A DNA stretch of 37,818 bases from Lentimicrobiaceae bacterium (GCA_015061315.1 SUWV01000024.1:1-37818), one strand, 5' to 3'. Positions 14,535-23,201 are shown, numbered from the stretch's first letter. The notes: generated from the letters alone by a model not told the origin. Translations and numbers: made by a program.

Positions 14535-15269
14535 ATGAAAAACAACGAATACATTTTAAATACTACTGTCCTTTCTGGACAATGCGATAGTCTCATGCGT
14601 CTTAGGACAGAGGCTTGTTTTATGAGTTTTCAAGATGTAGCAAGTCGTCATGCAATGTTTTTAGGTATTGACGATTTTTCTCTTTTAGAAAAGGATAATG
14701 CGCTTTGGGTCGTCTCGAAAACCAAAATTAAAATCAACAGACTTCCTCGCTGGAACGACGAGATAAGCATCAGGACGTGGCCTATGGGAGCTGAAGGCGT
14801 ACGATGCAACCGCTGCTATCAGATTATCAATGACGGAGAAGTGTTTATCAATGGTATCACCGAATGGGTCATCATAGATGCTACTTCTCGCACAATACGC
14901 AAAGTAGAATCAACATCATACCCTAACGACATTGAGTGGATAAAGGAAAAATCCATAGAAGAGAAATTCAGAAGATTTAAAGACGATTTCACCGAAGACG
15001 ATTTCGTTTATAAAAGATTGGTTCGCTCTGGTGACATCGACGTGACGCATCATACAAACAACGTTACTTATATAACAATGTTGTTAGACACTTTCACCGT
15101 AAAAGAATTAGAGTTTATACAATGGAAAGACATCGAGGTTTCATATCTTAACGAAAGCTTAGAAGGCGAGACCTTGTCGATTTATCGCAAAGAAAAAGAA
15201 GACGGATATTATTTCTCCATTAAAAAAGAAGATGGAAAGACTGCTGTCATGGCAGCTCTGATACCTTGA
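14535..15269 (+). CDS. acyl-ACP thioesterase (FatA/FatB-like)
   Basis: Hydrolyses acyl-ACP to release free fatty acids in the cytoplasm. The 244-aa protein is a double hot-dog: an N-terminal half with TEACFMSFQDVASRHA (25-40) and WVVSKTKIKINRLPRWNDEI (58-77, in two parts), then a second half starting with SGDIDVTHHTNNVTYI (165-180), which matches the family's DxDxxxHxNNxxY motif. ITEWVIID (108-115) is also typical. It follows the SAM methyltransferase by 7 bp and converges on the TrmH gene with only 7 bp between stop codons, leaving no room for a separate terminator. Chain-length preference cannot be read. Confidence 0.88.
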   Translation: MKNNEYILNTTVLSGQCDSLMRLRTEACFMSFQDVASRHAMFLGIDDFSLLEKDNALWVVSKTKIKINRLPRWNDEISIRTWPMGAEGVRCNRCYQIINDGEVFINGITEWVIIDATSRTIRKVESTSYPNDIEWIKEKSIEEKFRRFKDDFTEDDFVYKRLVRSGDIDVTHHTNNVTYITMLLDTFTVKELEFIQWKDIEVSYLNESLEGETLSIYRKEKEDGYYFSIKKEDGKTAVMAALIP

Positions 15270-15276
15270 TACCTTC

Positions 15277-16047
15277 TTAACAGCTTCTTCTTTGTCGTAT
15301 TGCCTCGAAGACGACGATGGCTGTTGTGACGGAGACGTTCAACGAGTCGGCTATGCCGTTCATTGGTATGATGAGGTTTTGGTCTGCTGCCTCGACCCAA
15401 ATGTCCGATATTCCCGTAGCTTCGGTTCCCATCACGATGGCTGAGCCTTCTCTGAAATCGGCTTCTAAATAATCTATCGAAGCTTTGAGATATGTGCAGT
15501 AAATTTTAATATCGTTGGCTTTAAGCCACTCAATACATTCTTCCGATGAGCAAGAGAATAATGGCACGCTGAAGATTGTGCCGATGCTTGCGCGTATCGC
15601 ATTGGGATTGAATAGGTCGGTTCTCGGGTCGGCGATGATAACAGCATCAACACCAGCGGCGTCGGCAGTACGCATCACAGCTCCTAAGTTGCCAGGCTTC
15701 TCCACCGTCTCTAACACTATTATCAAAGGATTCTTCTTAGGTTTGAAATCTTTTAAGTCGGCATATTTCGGTATTGCCACAGCGAGAAGTCCGTCGCTGC
15801 CTTCACGATAAGCAATCTTCTCAAACACTTCAAGATTCACTTCTTCAATCGTATTCGCCTCAATATTCACCTCCGCACTCAATATCTCATTACATATAAA
15901 TAAGGTGTCAACAACGAAGCCACAAGCTACAGCTCTCTCAATCTCACGTCTGCCTTCAATGATGATCCTGTTCTGCTCGCGACGTTCCGACGACTTCTGT
16001 AACTTAACGACATTCTTTATCTTAGGATTGCTTTTGCTCGTTATCAT
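15277..16047 (-). CDS. TrmH/SpoU family RNA 2'-O-methyltransferase
   Basis: A 256-aa SPOUT enzyme with an N-terminal substrate-binding domain (NPKIKNVVKLQKSSERR, then IIIEGRREIERA) and three SpoU motifs: NLGAVMRTADAAG (120-132), IVMGTEATG (204-212) and IIPMNGIADSLNVSVTTAI (226-244). It binds AdoMet in a knotted C-terminal fold and methylates ribose in rRNA or tRNA. The layout fits the RlmB/TsnR-like group, but the target nucleotide cannot be assigned. It is convergent with the thioesterase gene and has a good promoter immediately upstream (16069-16099). Confidence 0.9.
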   Translation of the reverse strand: MITSKSNPKIKNVVKLQKSSERREQNRIIIEGRREIERAVACGFVVDTLFICNEILSAEVNIEANTIEEVNLEVFEKIAYREGSDGLLAVAIPKYADLKDFKPKKNPLIIVLETVEKPGNLGAVMRTADAAGVDAVIIADPRTDLFNPNAIRASIGTIFSVPLFSCSSEECIEWLKANDIKIYCTYLKASIDYLEADFREGSAIVMGTEATGISDIWVEAADQNLIIPMNGIADSLNVSVTTAIVVFEAIRQRRSC

Positions 16048-16068
16048 GATTTCTTAATTTTTATGTGG

Positions 16069-16099
16069 CAAAGATAAAGAAAATAAGTCACCAAATCAA
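16069..16099 (-). promoter_or_regulatory. Bacteroidota promoter for the TrmH-type gene
   Basis: On the minus strand TTG (16099-16097), a 20-bp spacer and TATCTTTG (16076-16069) match the consensus. The -7 box is 22 bases from the ATG. Confidence 0.6.
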
Positions 16100-16115
16100 T
16101 ACGATTATTATACTT

Positions 16116-16147
16116 ATTGACTCATTGTCTTATTGACTCATTGTCTT
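16116..16147. repeat. 8-bp array with 16-bp super-period
   Basis: ATTGACTC and ATTGTCTT alternate twice exactly, giving four octamers as a perfect 16-bp duplication, between the divergent TrmH and lipoprotein genes. Confidence 0.8.
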
Positions 16148-16213
16148 AAAAAACGGCATAATATTTGAACAAAACAGAGCATCTTTTTTTTACAAAACAA
16201 AAAACATAATATC

Positions 16214-16738
16214 ATGAAAACATTAAGATTTATTGGACTATTTTTAGTGATGTCATTATTTGCAATAACTTCATGCGAAGGACCTAAAGGCGATCCTGGA
16301 CGTGATGGCAACGCTAATGTGAAATCAGCAACTGTTGTTACAAAAGCCTCTGATTGGGAGTGGGACGATAACGCTTTGAATTGGTATGTCGACCTCGAAT
16401 GGGATGCCATAGATTATGAAATGGTAGATCATGGAGCTGTCTTGGTTTATATGGAAAGTCCAGGCGACTTCTACGCATGGCATCAGCTTCCTCTCACACT
16501 CTATCCCAACGATCAATATTCAGCAACTTTAGAGACAGTATATTACGATTATGCAGTGACAGTGTTTTGGACAAATTCAGACCTTCAAAGACATGAAAAT
16601 CCTTGTAGATTCTACGATGATAATATAGAGTTTAAGGTAGTCTTGATAGATGCAATGACATTCTCAAAACACCAAAATGAAGATCTTTCAAATTATGAAA
16701 CTGTCAAAAAACTTTTTAACATAACAGAAGAAAAATAA
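16214..16738 (+). CDS. small lipoprotein with a collagen-like tripeptide stretch, function unknown
   Basis: A 174-aa protein with a lipoprotein signal: hydrophobic 7-18 and lipobox ITSC with cysteine at residue 21. Directly after it comes GPKGDPGRDG, three to four collagen-like Gly-X-Y triplets that may form a short stalk. The remainder is Trp-, Tyr- and Asp-rich (WEWDDNALNWYVDLEWDAID) and probably a beta-sandwich. I do not recognise a named family; comparable proteins are annotated as hypothetical in Bacteroidota. It would sit on the periplasmic or outer-surface side of a membrane. A strong intrinsic terminator follows 14 bp after the stop, so it is a separate transcription unit. Confidence 0.75.
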   Translation: MKTLRFIGLFLVMSLFAITSCEGPKGDPGRDGNANVKSATVVTKASDWEWDDNALNWYVDLEWDAIDYEMVDHGAVLVYMESPGDFYAWHQLPLTLYPNDQYSATLETVYYDYAVTVFWTNSDLQRHENPCRFYDDNIEFKVVLIDAMTFSKHQNEDLSNYETVKKLFNITEEK

Positions 16739-16752
16739 TTACTGAAAATTAC

Positions 16753-16784
16753 AGAGATGCTTTACGATAGCATCTCTTTTTTTT
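16753..16784 (+). terminator. intrinsic terminator after the lipoprotein gene
   Basis: Perfect 8-bp stem AGAGATGC / GCATCTCT with a 9-base loop (16761-16769) and a run of T to 16784. It also shows that translation of the next gene cannot start at the earlier in-frame ATG at 16757. Confidence 0.92.
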
Positions 16785-16785
16785 G

Positions 16786-16793
16786 TATCTTTG
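16786..16793 (+). promoter_or_regulatory. -7 box (TATCTTTG) for the PHP gene
   Basis: TATCTTTG follows the terminator T-run by one base and lies 51 bases before the ATG at 16844. The -33 region would fall in the terminator hairpin and has no clear TTG. Confidence 0.55.
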
Positions 16794-16843
16794 TAAACTC
16801 AGAACTTAGAACTCTGATAGCTATCCACTGTACTTTTATAATT

Positions 16844-18034
16844 ATGAAAATTCTAAAATCGCTGCTATACACAATTTTAACATTTATTATTCTTGTCGTT
16901 ATAACAAGTATCTTTGTTCCTTCTTATTCTTTTGATGAACCTAAACCGTTTCGAGGCGACTATCTTCATAATCCATATAAAGACATGAAGCCTGACTATT
17001 GGGTGCAGGCAAATTTCCACGCTCATACTCGTCAGTTTGGTGGTCTCACTAATGGCCGTATTAACACCAACGAGATGTTAGAAAGCGTATATTCAGCTCT
17101 TGGCTTCGAGCATGTGGGCATTTCAGATTATAACAAAATCAATTATTACGACTCGGTAAATCCAAGTTTTATTCCGGCATACGAACATGGATACGGAATC
17201 TTCAAGATACATCAGCTTTGCATCGGGGCAGAGAAAGTGAGACGTCTCGATTATTTTGCTTTTCAAAATCTGAGCATGAAACAACATACTCTTAACCGAC
17301 TCGAGAAACAGACGCGTCTCGCAATCCCGGCTCATCCATCTTTTGTGAAGAAAGGTTATCTCGTGGAAGATATGAAATATCTGAGCAACTATAAACTTAT
17401 GGAAGTCTTGAACGGCTTTAGGATTTCGACAGCTCACTGGGACACGGCTCTCTCTAATGGACATCTCGTCTACCTTATTGGCAACGACGACTCTCATGAC
17501 GTAACCGACATCACTGATGTGGCGACGCGTTTCACTATGATTAATGCTAAAGAAAATGAAGCGGAGCAGCTGCTTCAATCTTTAGAGAACGGCAATGCTG
17601 TCGGAGTCGATTTCCCTATTAAATATGATGAGACATTAGAGCAAAAGATTAAACGTTTGGAAAACGACCTGCCTTATATCACACAAGTCGAGCTTAAAGA
17701 CGATACCTTATTAATATCAGCATCGAAGGACTTTTCAAAAATTAAGTTCATAGGAAATGAAGGTAGAGTTTTAGACGAACAGAAAAATAGAAACACCGCA
17801 TCATACGTTATTCAAGCAGAAGATGATTATGTGAGAGCGGAATTGAAATTTAAAGACGGAACAACATTATATCTCAACCCTATCACTCGTCATGAAAACG
17901 AAACTATCGTTAAGCAGCGATTAGATCGTATCAATTGGTTTAAGACTATAATACTTTGGGGGATATACATATCTATAATATTGATGATTGTGGTAAAAGT
18001 CGCCAAGTCGTCGAGTCGCCGAGTCAATAAGTAA
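16844..18034 (+). CDS. membrane-anchored PHP-domain phosphoesterase
   Basis: Predicted metal-dependent phosphoesterase. From the ATG at 16844 the protein has 396 aa. The longer frame from 16757 is rejected because it would begin inside the terminator and ahead of the promoter. A membrane segment (about 5-25) precedes the PHP domain with metal-ligand motifs: FHAHT (H59, H61), GISDYN (D95), EHGYG (E114, H115), AHPS (H164) and GNDDSHD (D216, H218). A second membrane segment lies at about 368-388, so the catalytic domain between the two should face the periplasm. The last 11 residues (VAKSSSRRVNK) and the stop are encoded by a GTCGCCAA-type octamer array. Substrate unknown. Confidence 0.8.
   Translation: MKILKSLLYTILTFIILVVITSIFVPSYSFDEPKPFRGDYLHNPYKDMKPDYWVQANFHAHTRQFGGLTNGRINTNEMLESVYSALGFEHVGISDYNKINYYDSVNPSFIPAYEHGYGIFKIHQLCIGAEKVRRLDYFAFQNLSMKQHTLNRLEKQTRLAIPAHPSFVKKGYLVEDMKYLSNYKLMEVLNGFRISTAHWDTALSNGHLVYLIGNDDSHDVTDITDVATRFTMINAKENEAEQLLQSLENGNAVGVDFPIKYDETLEQKIKRLENDLPYITQVELKDDTLLISASKDFSKIKFIGNEGRVLDEQKNRNTASYVIQAEDDYVRAELKFKDGTTLYLNPITRHENETIVKQRLDRINWFKTIILWGIYISIILMIVVKVAKSSSRRVNK
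17999..18030. repeat. 8-bp array encoding the C-terminus of the PHP protein
   Basis: Four octamers (GTCGCCAA, GTCGTCGA, GTCGCCGA, GTCAATAA), the same family as inside the DNA methyltransferase and, inverted, at 36729. The TAA stop follows directly. Confidence 0.8.
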
Positions 18035-18063
18035 TTTTAAATTTTCATAGATTAAAAAAAACC

Positions 18064-18091
18064 GTAGACTGTAGACCGTAGACTGTAGACT
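18064..18091. repeat. 7-bp array (GTAGACT) against the yggS promoter
   Basis: Four heptamers (GTAGACT, GTAGACC, GTAGACT, GTAGACT) end six bases before a TATCTTTG box, filling the place where a -33 element would be. Confidence 0.85.
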
Positions 18092-18096
18092 TTTTT

Positions 18097-18104
18097 TATC
18101 TTTG
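18097..18104 (+). promoter_or_regulatory. -7 box (TATCTTTG) for the YggS-type gene
   Basis: Exact consensus box 22 bases before the ATG at 18126. Upstream sequence is a heptamer array without a clear TTG. Confidence 0.65.
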
Positions 18105-18125
18105 TAATTCCTAAAATAAAAAGAT

Positions 18126-18797
18126 ATGATAAAAGAAAATCTAAATAAAGTCAGGGCGACAGTTCCTAATGACGTCACTCTTATTGCAGTTTCAAAGACC
18201 AAGCCAGTTACTGATTTACAAGAAGCCTACGACGCTGGACAGCGTATATTCGGAGAGAATAAGGCGTTAGAAATGCGCGACAAACATCAAGAGCTGCCTA
18301 AAGATATTCAATGGCATTTCATCGGTCATTTGCAGACTAACAAGATTAAATACATAGCTCCTTTTGTAAGCTTAATTCATTCTATCGACAGCATATCTCT
18401 TCTCGAAGCTGTCAATAAGGAAGCGGTAAAAAACAATCGTGTCATCGACTGCCTCCTTCAGTTTCATATAGCTAAGGAAGAGACTAAGTTCGGACTCGAT
18501 ATTGAAGAAGCAGAAGAAATGTTAAAGTCTGATAGTTATAAAAACTTAAATAACATCAATATTATCGGCGTGATGGGAATGGCGACATTCACCGACGACG
18601 TTAATCAGATAAGAAATGAATTTAAGTCGTTGAAAAACATCTTCAATATTTTAAAGGAAAGATATTTTCAAGATAAGGAATCGTTTAAGGAAATCTCGAT
18701 GGGAATGTCGGACGATTATCCTATCGCCATCGAAGAAGGCGCGACTATGGTCAGAGTGGGAAGTAAAATCTTCGGCGCGAGAAACTATTCAATTTAG
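18126..18797 (+). CDS. YggS-family pyridoxal-phosphate homeostasis protein
   Basis: Cytoplasmic PLP-binding TIM-barrel protein of the PLPBP/YggS family, which buffers pyridoxal phosphate and affects amino-acid and keto-acid pools. The 223-aa length is normal. The PLP lysine is K24 in LIAVSKTKP; RIFGENKALE (40-49), WHFIGHLQTNK (63-73), and SMGMSDDYPIAIEEGATMVRVGSKIFGAR at the C-terminus are all family landmarks. The stop codon (TAG, 18795-18797) is part of an AATTTAG heptamer. The gene has its own -7 box. Confidence 0.95.
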   Translation: MIKENLNKVRATVPNDVTLIAVSKTKPVTDLQEAYDAGQRIFGENKALEMRDKHQELPKDIQWHFIGHLQTNKIKYIAPFVSLIHSIDSISLLEAVNKEAVKNNRVIDCLLQFHIAKEETKFGLDIEEAEEMLKSDSYKNLNNINIIGVMGMATFTDDVNQIRNEFKSLKNIFNILKERYFQDKESFKEISMGMSDDYPIAIEEGATMVRVGSKIFGARNYSI

Positions 18798-18832
18798 AAT
18801 TAAGAATTAAGAATGTGCAATTTAGAATTTTA
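18791..18832. repeat. 7-bp array over the YggS stop codon
   Basis: Six heptamers in phase (AATTTAG, AATTAAG, AATTAAG, AATGTGC, AATTTAG, AATTTTA). The first supplies the stop codon. Confidence 0.8.
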
Positions 18833-18847
18833 ATTGGTTAATTGTAA

Positions 18848-18866
18848 GGGTACATTGAATGTGTCC
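18848..18866. repeat. palindromic element, core CATTGAATGTG
   Basis: GGGTACATT-G-AATGTGTCC is an inverted repeat of nine pairs, two of them G-T, related to the copies at 5888 and 36710. It contains an in-frame ATG (18859) for the downstream gene, which is why the later start at 18886 is chosen. Confidence 0.75.
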
Positions 18867-18885
18867 AAAAAAACAAACAATAATC

Positions 18886-20760
18886 ATGAAAAAGATTTGG
18901 ATTACATTATTAAAGATGTTCATTTTCTTCTTGTTGCTTTTCGCTACAATGAGAATGATATTTTTGATAAAATATTGGTCGCTCGTCAAGTTGAGTGCCA
19001 TTCCTTTTGGTGAAATCATAAAAGGCTTTTGGTCGGCCTTGCCACTCGACATCGCGACGGCAGCATTTATGTTGGCAATACCAGCGATATTTATGTTTGT
19101 ATTTTTAGCCATCGACAAAGACACCCTCTTCGCCCCATTACGATGGTATTTTTATTTGATGGTAGCAGTGTATAACCTCGCTGCTTTCGGCGACATTGGA
19201 ATCTACGGAGAGTGGAGGACAAAGCTGTCGTACAGAGCCTTGATGTATCTGCAAAATCCAGCTGAAGTCATCAACACAGCTGAGACAGAACAGACCTTAT
19301 TGCTGATAGTCTTATGGAGTGTAGTCACGATTTTATTCTGTTGGCTATATACCAAATTCGTCGAGCCAAAACCCAAATATCCTAACAAAGAAGAACGTAA
19401 GCCTAATGTATATCTGTTGTCGGGAAGCTTCGTGCTTCTGCTCGGACTTTTATTTCTCGGAATGAGAGGAGGCTTCAATGAGATACCTATCACCTCGAGC
19501 AAGGTTTATTACAGCAGTCATAAATTCGCTAACGAGATGTGCGTCAATCCAGCTTATTATCTTGTCGAGAATATCTTAAACTCCAAGAAGGTAGAGTCGA
19601 GAGCTCATTTTAATTACATGGATATGAAATCGGCGGAAGAAAGGACGAAGCGACTTCATGCTGTCGAATGCGACTCCACGATATCTATCTTAAAGATGGA
19701 GAGACCTAATATCATCGTAATTCTTTTAGAAAGCTGGTCGGCAGACTTGATAGAGTCGCTTGGTGGCGAGCCTGGCATCACTCCTAATTTCAGAGAGTTA
19801 GAAAAAGATGGCTTGCTGTTTACCAATATCTATGCGAGTGCTAACCGCTCTCAGCATGCGATGTCGTCGCTGTTCGGAGGACTTCCTGGCATGCCCGTAA
19901 CGACAATAACCAATCATCCCGACAAATATTATGCGGTGCCATCGTTAGTTAAGAAGATGGATTCGATAGGTTATTGTAACAGCTTTTATTTTGGAGGCGA
20001 ACTTAATTATGGAAATATATTATCGTATCTTCGATATAATGAATTTGACGAAATCATAGAAGCTAAGGACATAAACGAAGGCTTTAAGAAAGGCAAGCTT
20101 GGCTACCACGATACCGACATAATGCCTTGGTATGCAGAGCAGCTGTCGAAATATCAGCAGCCTTTCTTCAGCACATTATTCACTCAGAGCACACATTCAC
20201 CTTACGATTACCCTAAGATATTCGAGGAGATTGAATGGCCTAAGATAGAGAAACAATATGTTAATTCAGGACATTATACCGACATCGCGATTAAGATGTT
20301 TATGGACAAAGCGAGACAACAGACATGGTATGACAGCACCTTGTTTATCTTCGTTGCCGACCACAGCCACACCTCGTATAAGAATCATAATATAGCTTCG
20401 TTTGAACATCATAAGATTCCTATGCTGATTTATGGCGAGCCATTACAAGATAGTTTGAGAGGAAAGACTTTCGATAAGATATGCGGTAACACCGACCTTC
20501 CAGCCATGATTTTGGCACAGTTAGGACAATCTCATGACGAGTTCTTCTGGAGTAAAGATATGTTTAACGAGTGTTACAAACCTTTTGCTTTCTTTGAGTT
20601 AAATCACGGTCTCGGTTGGAAGACACCCGAAGGCGAATTTGTATATTCCAACAGCGGCACACTCAGTAAGAACACTTTGCCAGAGCATATCCGCGACAGC
20701 GTCGTTTTAGATGGCAAGGCATACATGCAATATCATTTCGATTTGTTTAACTCATATTGA
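18886..20760 (+). CDS. LTA-synthase-like membrane sulfatase-fold protein (phosphoglycerol transferase family)
   Basis: Predicted alkaline-phosphatase-superfamily enzyme that decorates a surface polymer or lipid on the periplasmic side. With the start at 18886 it is 624 aa; the earlier ATG (18859) lies in a palindromic repeat. Several N-terminal membrane segments (about 3-28, 55-75, 88-103, 135-158, 178-193) precede the catalytic domain: RPNIIVILLESWSAD (273-287, metal-binding Glu), FTNIYASANRSQHAMSSLFGG (from 312; likely Ser nucleophile in place of the LtaS Thr), TQSTHSPY and FVADHSH. Gram-negative members include phosphoethanolamine and phosphoglycerol transferases, so the donor and acceptor are open. 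Followed by a long heptamer array that may terminate transcription. Confidence 0.83.
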   Translation: MKKIWITLLKMFIFFLLLFATMRMIFLIKYWSLVKLSAIPFGEIIKGFWSALPLDIATAAFMLAIPAIFMFVFLAIDKDTLFAPLRWYFYLMVAVYNLAAFGDIGIYGEWRTKLSYRALMYLQNPAEVINTAETEQTLLLIVLWSVVTILFCWLYTKFVEPKPKYPNKEERKPNVYLLSGSFVLLLGLLFLGMRGGFNEIPITSSKVYYSSHKFANEMCVNPAYYLVENILNSKKVESRAHFNYMDMKSAEERTKRLHAVECDSTISILKMERPNIIVILLESWSADLIESLGGEPGITPNFRELEKDGLLFTNIYASANRSQHAMSSLFGGLPGMPVTTITNHPDKYYAVPSLVKKMDSIGYCNSFYFGGELNYGNILSYLRYNEFDEIIEAKDINEGFKKGKLGYHDTDIMPWYAEQLSKYQQPFFSTLFTQSTHSPYDYPKIFEEIEWPKIEKQYVNSGHYTDIAIKMFMDKARQQTWYDSTLFIFVADHSHTSYKNHNIASFEHHKIPMLIYGEPLQDSLRGKTFDKICGNTDLPAMILAQLGQSHDEFFWSKDMFNECYKPFAFFELNHGLGWKTPEGEFVYSNSGTLSKNTLPEHIRDSVVLDGKAYMQYHFDLFNSY

Positions 20761-20766
20761 TGAGGC

Positions 20767-20857
20767 TAAAGTTAAAAGTCTAAAGTCTAAAGTCAAAAGT
20801 CAAAAGTTCTTAGTCTTTAGTCCTTAGACTTTAGACTTTAGTCATTAGTCCTTAGAC
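20767..20857. repeat. 13-unit heptamer array with internal strand switch
   Basis: Thirteen consecutive 7-bp units in exact phase. The first six are WAAAGTY-type (TAAAGTC, AAAAGTC); from 20809 the units become YTTAGTC and YTTAGAC. AAAGTCTAAAGTC on the left has its exact reverse complement, GACTTTAGACTTT, on the right, so the transcript can fold back on itself. Confidence 0.88.
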
Positions 20858-20898
20858 TTTGACTAATGTAAAATGCTTTTTATTGTGATAAAAAACTA

Positions 20899-20929
20899 TT
20901 GTCATTTACTGAAAAAATAATTACCTTTG
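20899..20929 (+). promoter_or_regulatory. Bacteroidota promoter for ffh
   Basis: TTG (20899-20901), a 20-bp spacer and TACCTTTG (20922-20929) match the consensus; the ATG is 20 bases further on. Confidence 0.65.
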
Positions 20930-20948
20930 CAGAAAAATAGAAAAGAAT

Positions 20949-22283
20949 ATGTTTGAAGGATTAAGCGAGAAACTTGAACGCTCGTTCAAGATATTAAAAG
21001 GTCAAGGTCGTATTACAGAAATCAATGTTGCAGAGACATTAAAAGAAGTCAGGAAGGCACTTTTAGATGCCGACGTTAGTTATAAGATTGCAAAAGACGT
21101 TACTAATTCCATCAAGGAGAAAGCATTAGGTCAGAAGATTTTGACATCGGTATCGCCGGGACAGCTTATGGTTAAGATAGTCCATGACGAGCTTGCAGAG
21201 TTGATGGGAGGCGAACATACCGAGATTAATATCAAAGCTAATCCAGCCATCGTTCTTATCGCAGGTCTTCAAGGTTCTGGTAAGACTACATTCTCAGCAA
21301 AACTTGCCAACTTCTTAAAGAGCAAGAGAGGCAAGAGCGTCCTTCTCGTAGCAGGCGACGTATATCGTCCAGCTGCTATCGACCAGCTCAAGGTCTTAGG
21401 AGAACAAGTGGGCGTTGAAGTTTACACAGAAACCGAAAATAAGAATCCTGTTGAGATTGCAGACAACGCTATCAGATATGCCAAGGAACACAACAAGAAT
21501 GTTGTCATTATAGATACTGCAGGTCGTCTTGCTGTCGATGAGCAGATGATGAACGAGATAGCAAACGTCAAAGCGAAAGTAAATCCTCACGAGACTTTAT
21601 TCGTAGTCGACTCCATGACAGGTCAGGATGCTGTCAATACAGCTAAGGCATTCAACGACCGTCTCGACTTTGATGGCGTGGTGCTCACTAAGTTAGACGG
21701 TGACACTCGTGGCGGTGCAGCTCTTACAATACGTTCCGTTGTTGATAAGCCAATAAAATTCGTAGGTCTCGGTGAAAAGATGGACGCCCTCGACATCTTC
21801 TATCCAAAACGTATGGCAGACCGTATCCTCGGCATGGGCGACATCGTGACTCTCGTAGAGAAAGCACAAGAACAATTCGATGCTGAAGAAGCTGCTAAGT
21901 TGAAGAAGAAACTCGCTAAAAATGAATTTAACTTCAACGATTTCTTGAAACAAATACAGCAGATCAAACGTATGGGTAGTATCAAAGACCTTGCTGCGAT
22001 GATACCTGGTATGAATAAAATCAGTGACGAAGATATTGATGAAGACGCATTCAAAAGCATCGAAGCTATCATCGGATCTATGACGCCAGCCGAACGTGAA
22101 AACCCTAAGATCTTGAACGGCAGCCGCAGAAGAAGAATAGCAATGGGTAGCGGTACCGATATTGTTGAAGTCAATAGATTGATAAAACAATTTGAAGAGA
22201 CGTCAAAGATGATGCGTATGATGACGACAGGCGGAGCTAAGAAGATGATGCAGATGATGTCGCAAATGAGAAACAGAAGATAA
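20949..22283 (+). CDS. ffh: signal recognition particle protein Ffh (SRP54)
   Basis: GTPase of the signal recognition particle; with 4.5S RNA it delivers nascent membrane proteins to FtsY. The 444-aa protein has the N-terminal helical bundle (1-90), the G domain with P-loop GLQGSGKT (106-113), DTAGR (189-193) and TKLDGDTRGG (247-256), and the methionine-rich M domain with the RNA-binding GSGT segment (RRRRIAMGSGTDIVEVN) and a Met-rich tail (MMRMMTTGGAKKMMQMM). Length is typical. Own promoter upstream; folD follows 18 bp downstream and is likely co-transcribed. Confidence 0.98.
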   Translation: MFEGLSEKLERSFKILKGQGRITEINVAETLKEVRKALLDADVSYKIAKDVTNSIKEKALGQKILTSVSPGQLMVKIVHDELAELMGGEHTEINIKANPAIVLIAGLQGSGKTTFSAKLANFLKSKRGKSVLLVAGDVYRPAAIDQLKVLGEQVGVEVYTETENKNPVEIADNAIRYAKEHNKNVVIIDTAGRLAVDEQMMNEIANVKAKVNPHETLFVVDSMTGQDAVNTAKAFNDRLDFDGVVLTKLDGDTRGGAALTIRSVVDKPIKFVGLGEKMDALDIFYPKRMADRILGMGDIVTLVEKAQEQFDAEEAAKLKKKLAKNEFNFNDFLKQIQQIKRMGSIKDLAAMIPGMNKISDEDIDEDAFKSIEAIIGSMTPAERENPKILNGSRRRRIAMGSGTDIVEVNRLIKQFEETSKMMRMMTTGGAKKMMQMMSQMRNRR

Positions 22284-22301
22284 TAACATAAACATAAAAA
22301 C

Positions 22302-23180
22302 ATGGCAGATAATAAAATCATCGACGGCAAATTAATAGCCGCAACTATCAAAAAAGAAATAGCCGCTGAAGTGGCTGAGATGATCGACAGCGGACAAGGC
22401 GCTCCTCATCTCGCAGCTGTCATAGTAGGCGAAGACGGTCCGAGTCTTACCTACGTGGCTTCCAAAGAGAAAGCCTGTCATAGCGCTGGCATGATTTCAT
22501 CTGTTTATAGATTAAAAGAAAGTTCTTCGGAAGAAGACGTGCTTAACACTATAAAATTTTTAAACGAAGATCCAGAGATAGACGGATACATAGTGCAGCT
22601 CCCTCTTCCAAAACATATCAACGAGACAAAGATTATCCAATCTATCAACCATAATAAAGATGTCGATGGTTTTACTTTGTATAACATAGGCCTTATGCAA
22701 CTTGGCGAGCCTTGTTATCTGCCAGCAACACCATATGGTATCTTGGAACTGCTCAAACGTAGCGGCGTGGAAATATCAGGGAAACATGTTGTCGTACTCG
22801 GCAGATCTAATATTGTCGGAACTCCTGTGAGCGTGATGCTCTCAAGAAAAGGCGTCGATGCTACCGTAACAATGTGTCATACTAAGACGAAAAATCTTGA
22901 AGATATTTCTCGTCAAGCCGACATCCTCATTGTAGCAGTAGGTCAGCCTCATTTCGTCAAGGCAGATATGGTGAAGGAAGGTGCCGTAGTCATCGATGTC
23001 GGTATCCATCGTATCAAAGATAATTCCGAAAAAGGTTATCATATCATAGGCGACGTCGACTTTGACGAGGTCTATAAAAAGGCTTCTAAAATAACTCCAG
23101 TACCAGGCGGCGTTGGCCCGATGACAATAGTATCTCTGCTATATAACACCTTGCAGGCTGCTAAGAAAAACAGAAAATAA
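22302..23180 (+). CDS. folD: bifunctional methylenetetrahydrofolate dehydrogenase / methenyltetrahydrofolate cyclohydrolase FolD
   Basis: Interconverts 5,10-methylene-THF, 5,10-methenyl-THF and 10-formyl-THF in cytoplasmic one-carbon metabolism. The 292-aa protein has the catalytic YVASKEKA (Y51, K55), GYIVQLPLPKH (95-105), DVDGF (120-124, the folate-site Asp), the NADP-binding GRSNIVGTPVSVML (167-180) and a C-terminal PGGVGPMT motif. The usual PCTP is PATP here. It lies 18 bp after ffh and is followed by a strong hairpin, so the ffh-folD unit likely ends there. Confidence 0.97.
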   Translation: MADNKIIDGKLIAATIKKEIAAEVAEMIDSGQGAPHLAAVIVGEDGPSLTYVASKEKACHSAGMISSVYRLKESSSEEDVLNTIKFLNEDPEIDGYIVQLPLPKHINETKIIQSINHNKDVDGFTLYNIGLMQLGEPCYLPATPYGILELLKRSGVEISGKHVVVLGRSNIVGTPVSVMLSRKGVDATVTMCHTKTKNLEDISRQADILIVAVGQPHFVKADMVKEGAVVIDVGIHRIKDNSEKGYHIIGDVDFDEVYKKASKITPVPGGVGPMTIVSLLYNTLQAAKKNRK

Positions 23181-23201
23181 ATTTTATAAAACATTTTATG
23201 A

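Noticed and set aside
16757..16843. N-terminal extension of the PHP protein from ATG 16757
   Set aside because: The codon lies in the stem of an intrinsic terminator and upstream of the -7 box; the ATG at 16844 starts a normal membrane segment.
18859..18885. Upstream ATG for the sulfatase-fold protein
   Set aside because: It is part of a recurring palindromic repeat and adds nine residues ahead of a typical MKK-hydrophobic start.
21693..22351. Long antisense frames over ffh (165 and 183 codons)
   Set aside because: The sense strand encodes a complete SRP54 with all motifs; the antisense frames lack any recognisable domain.
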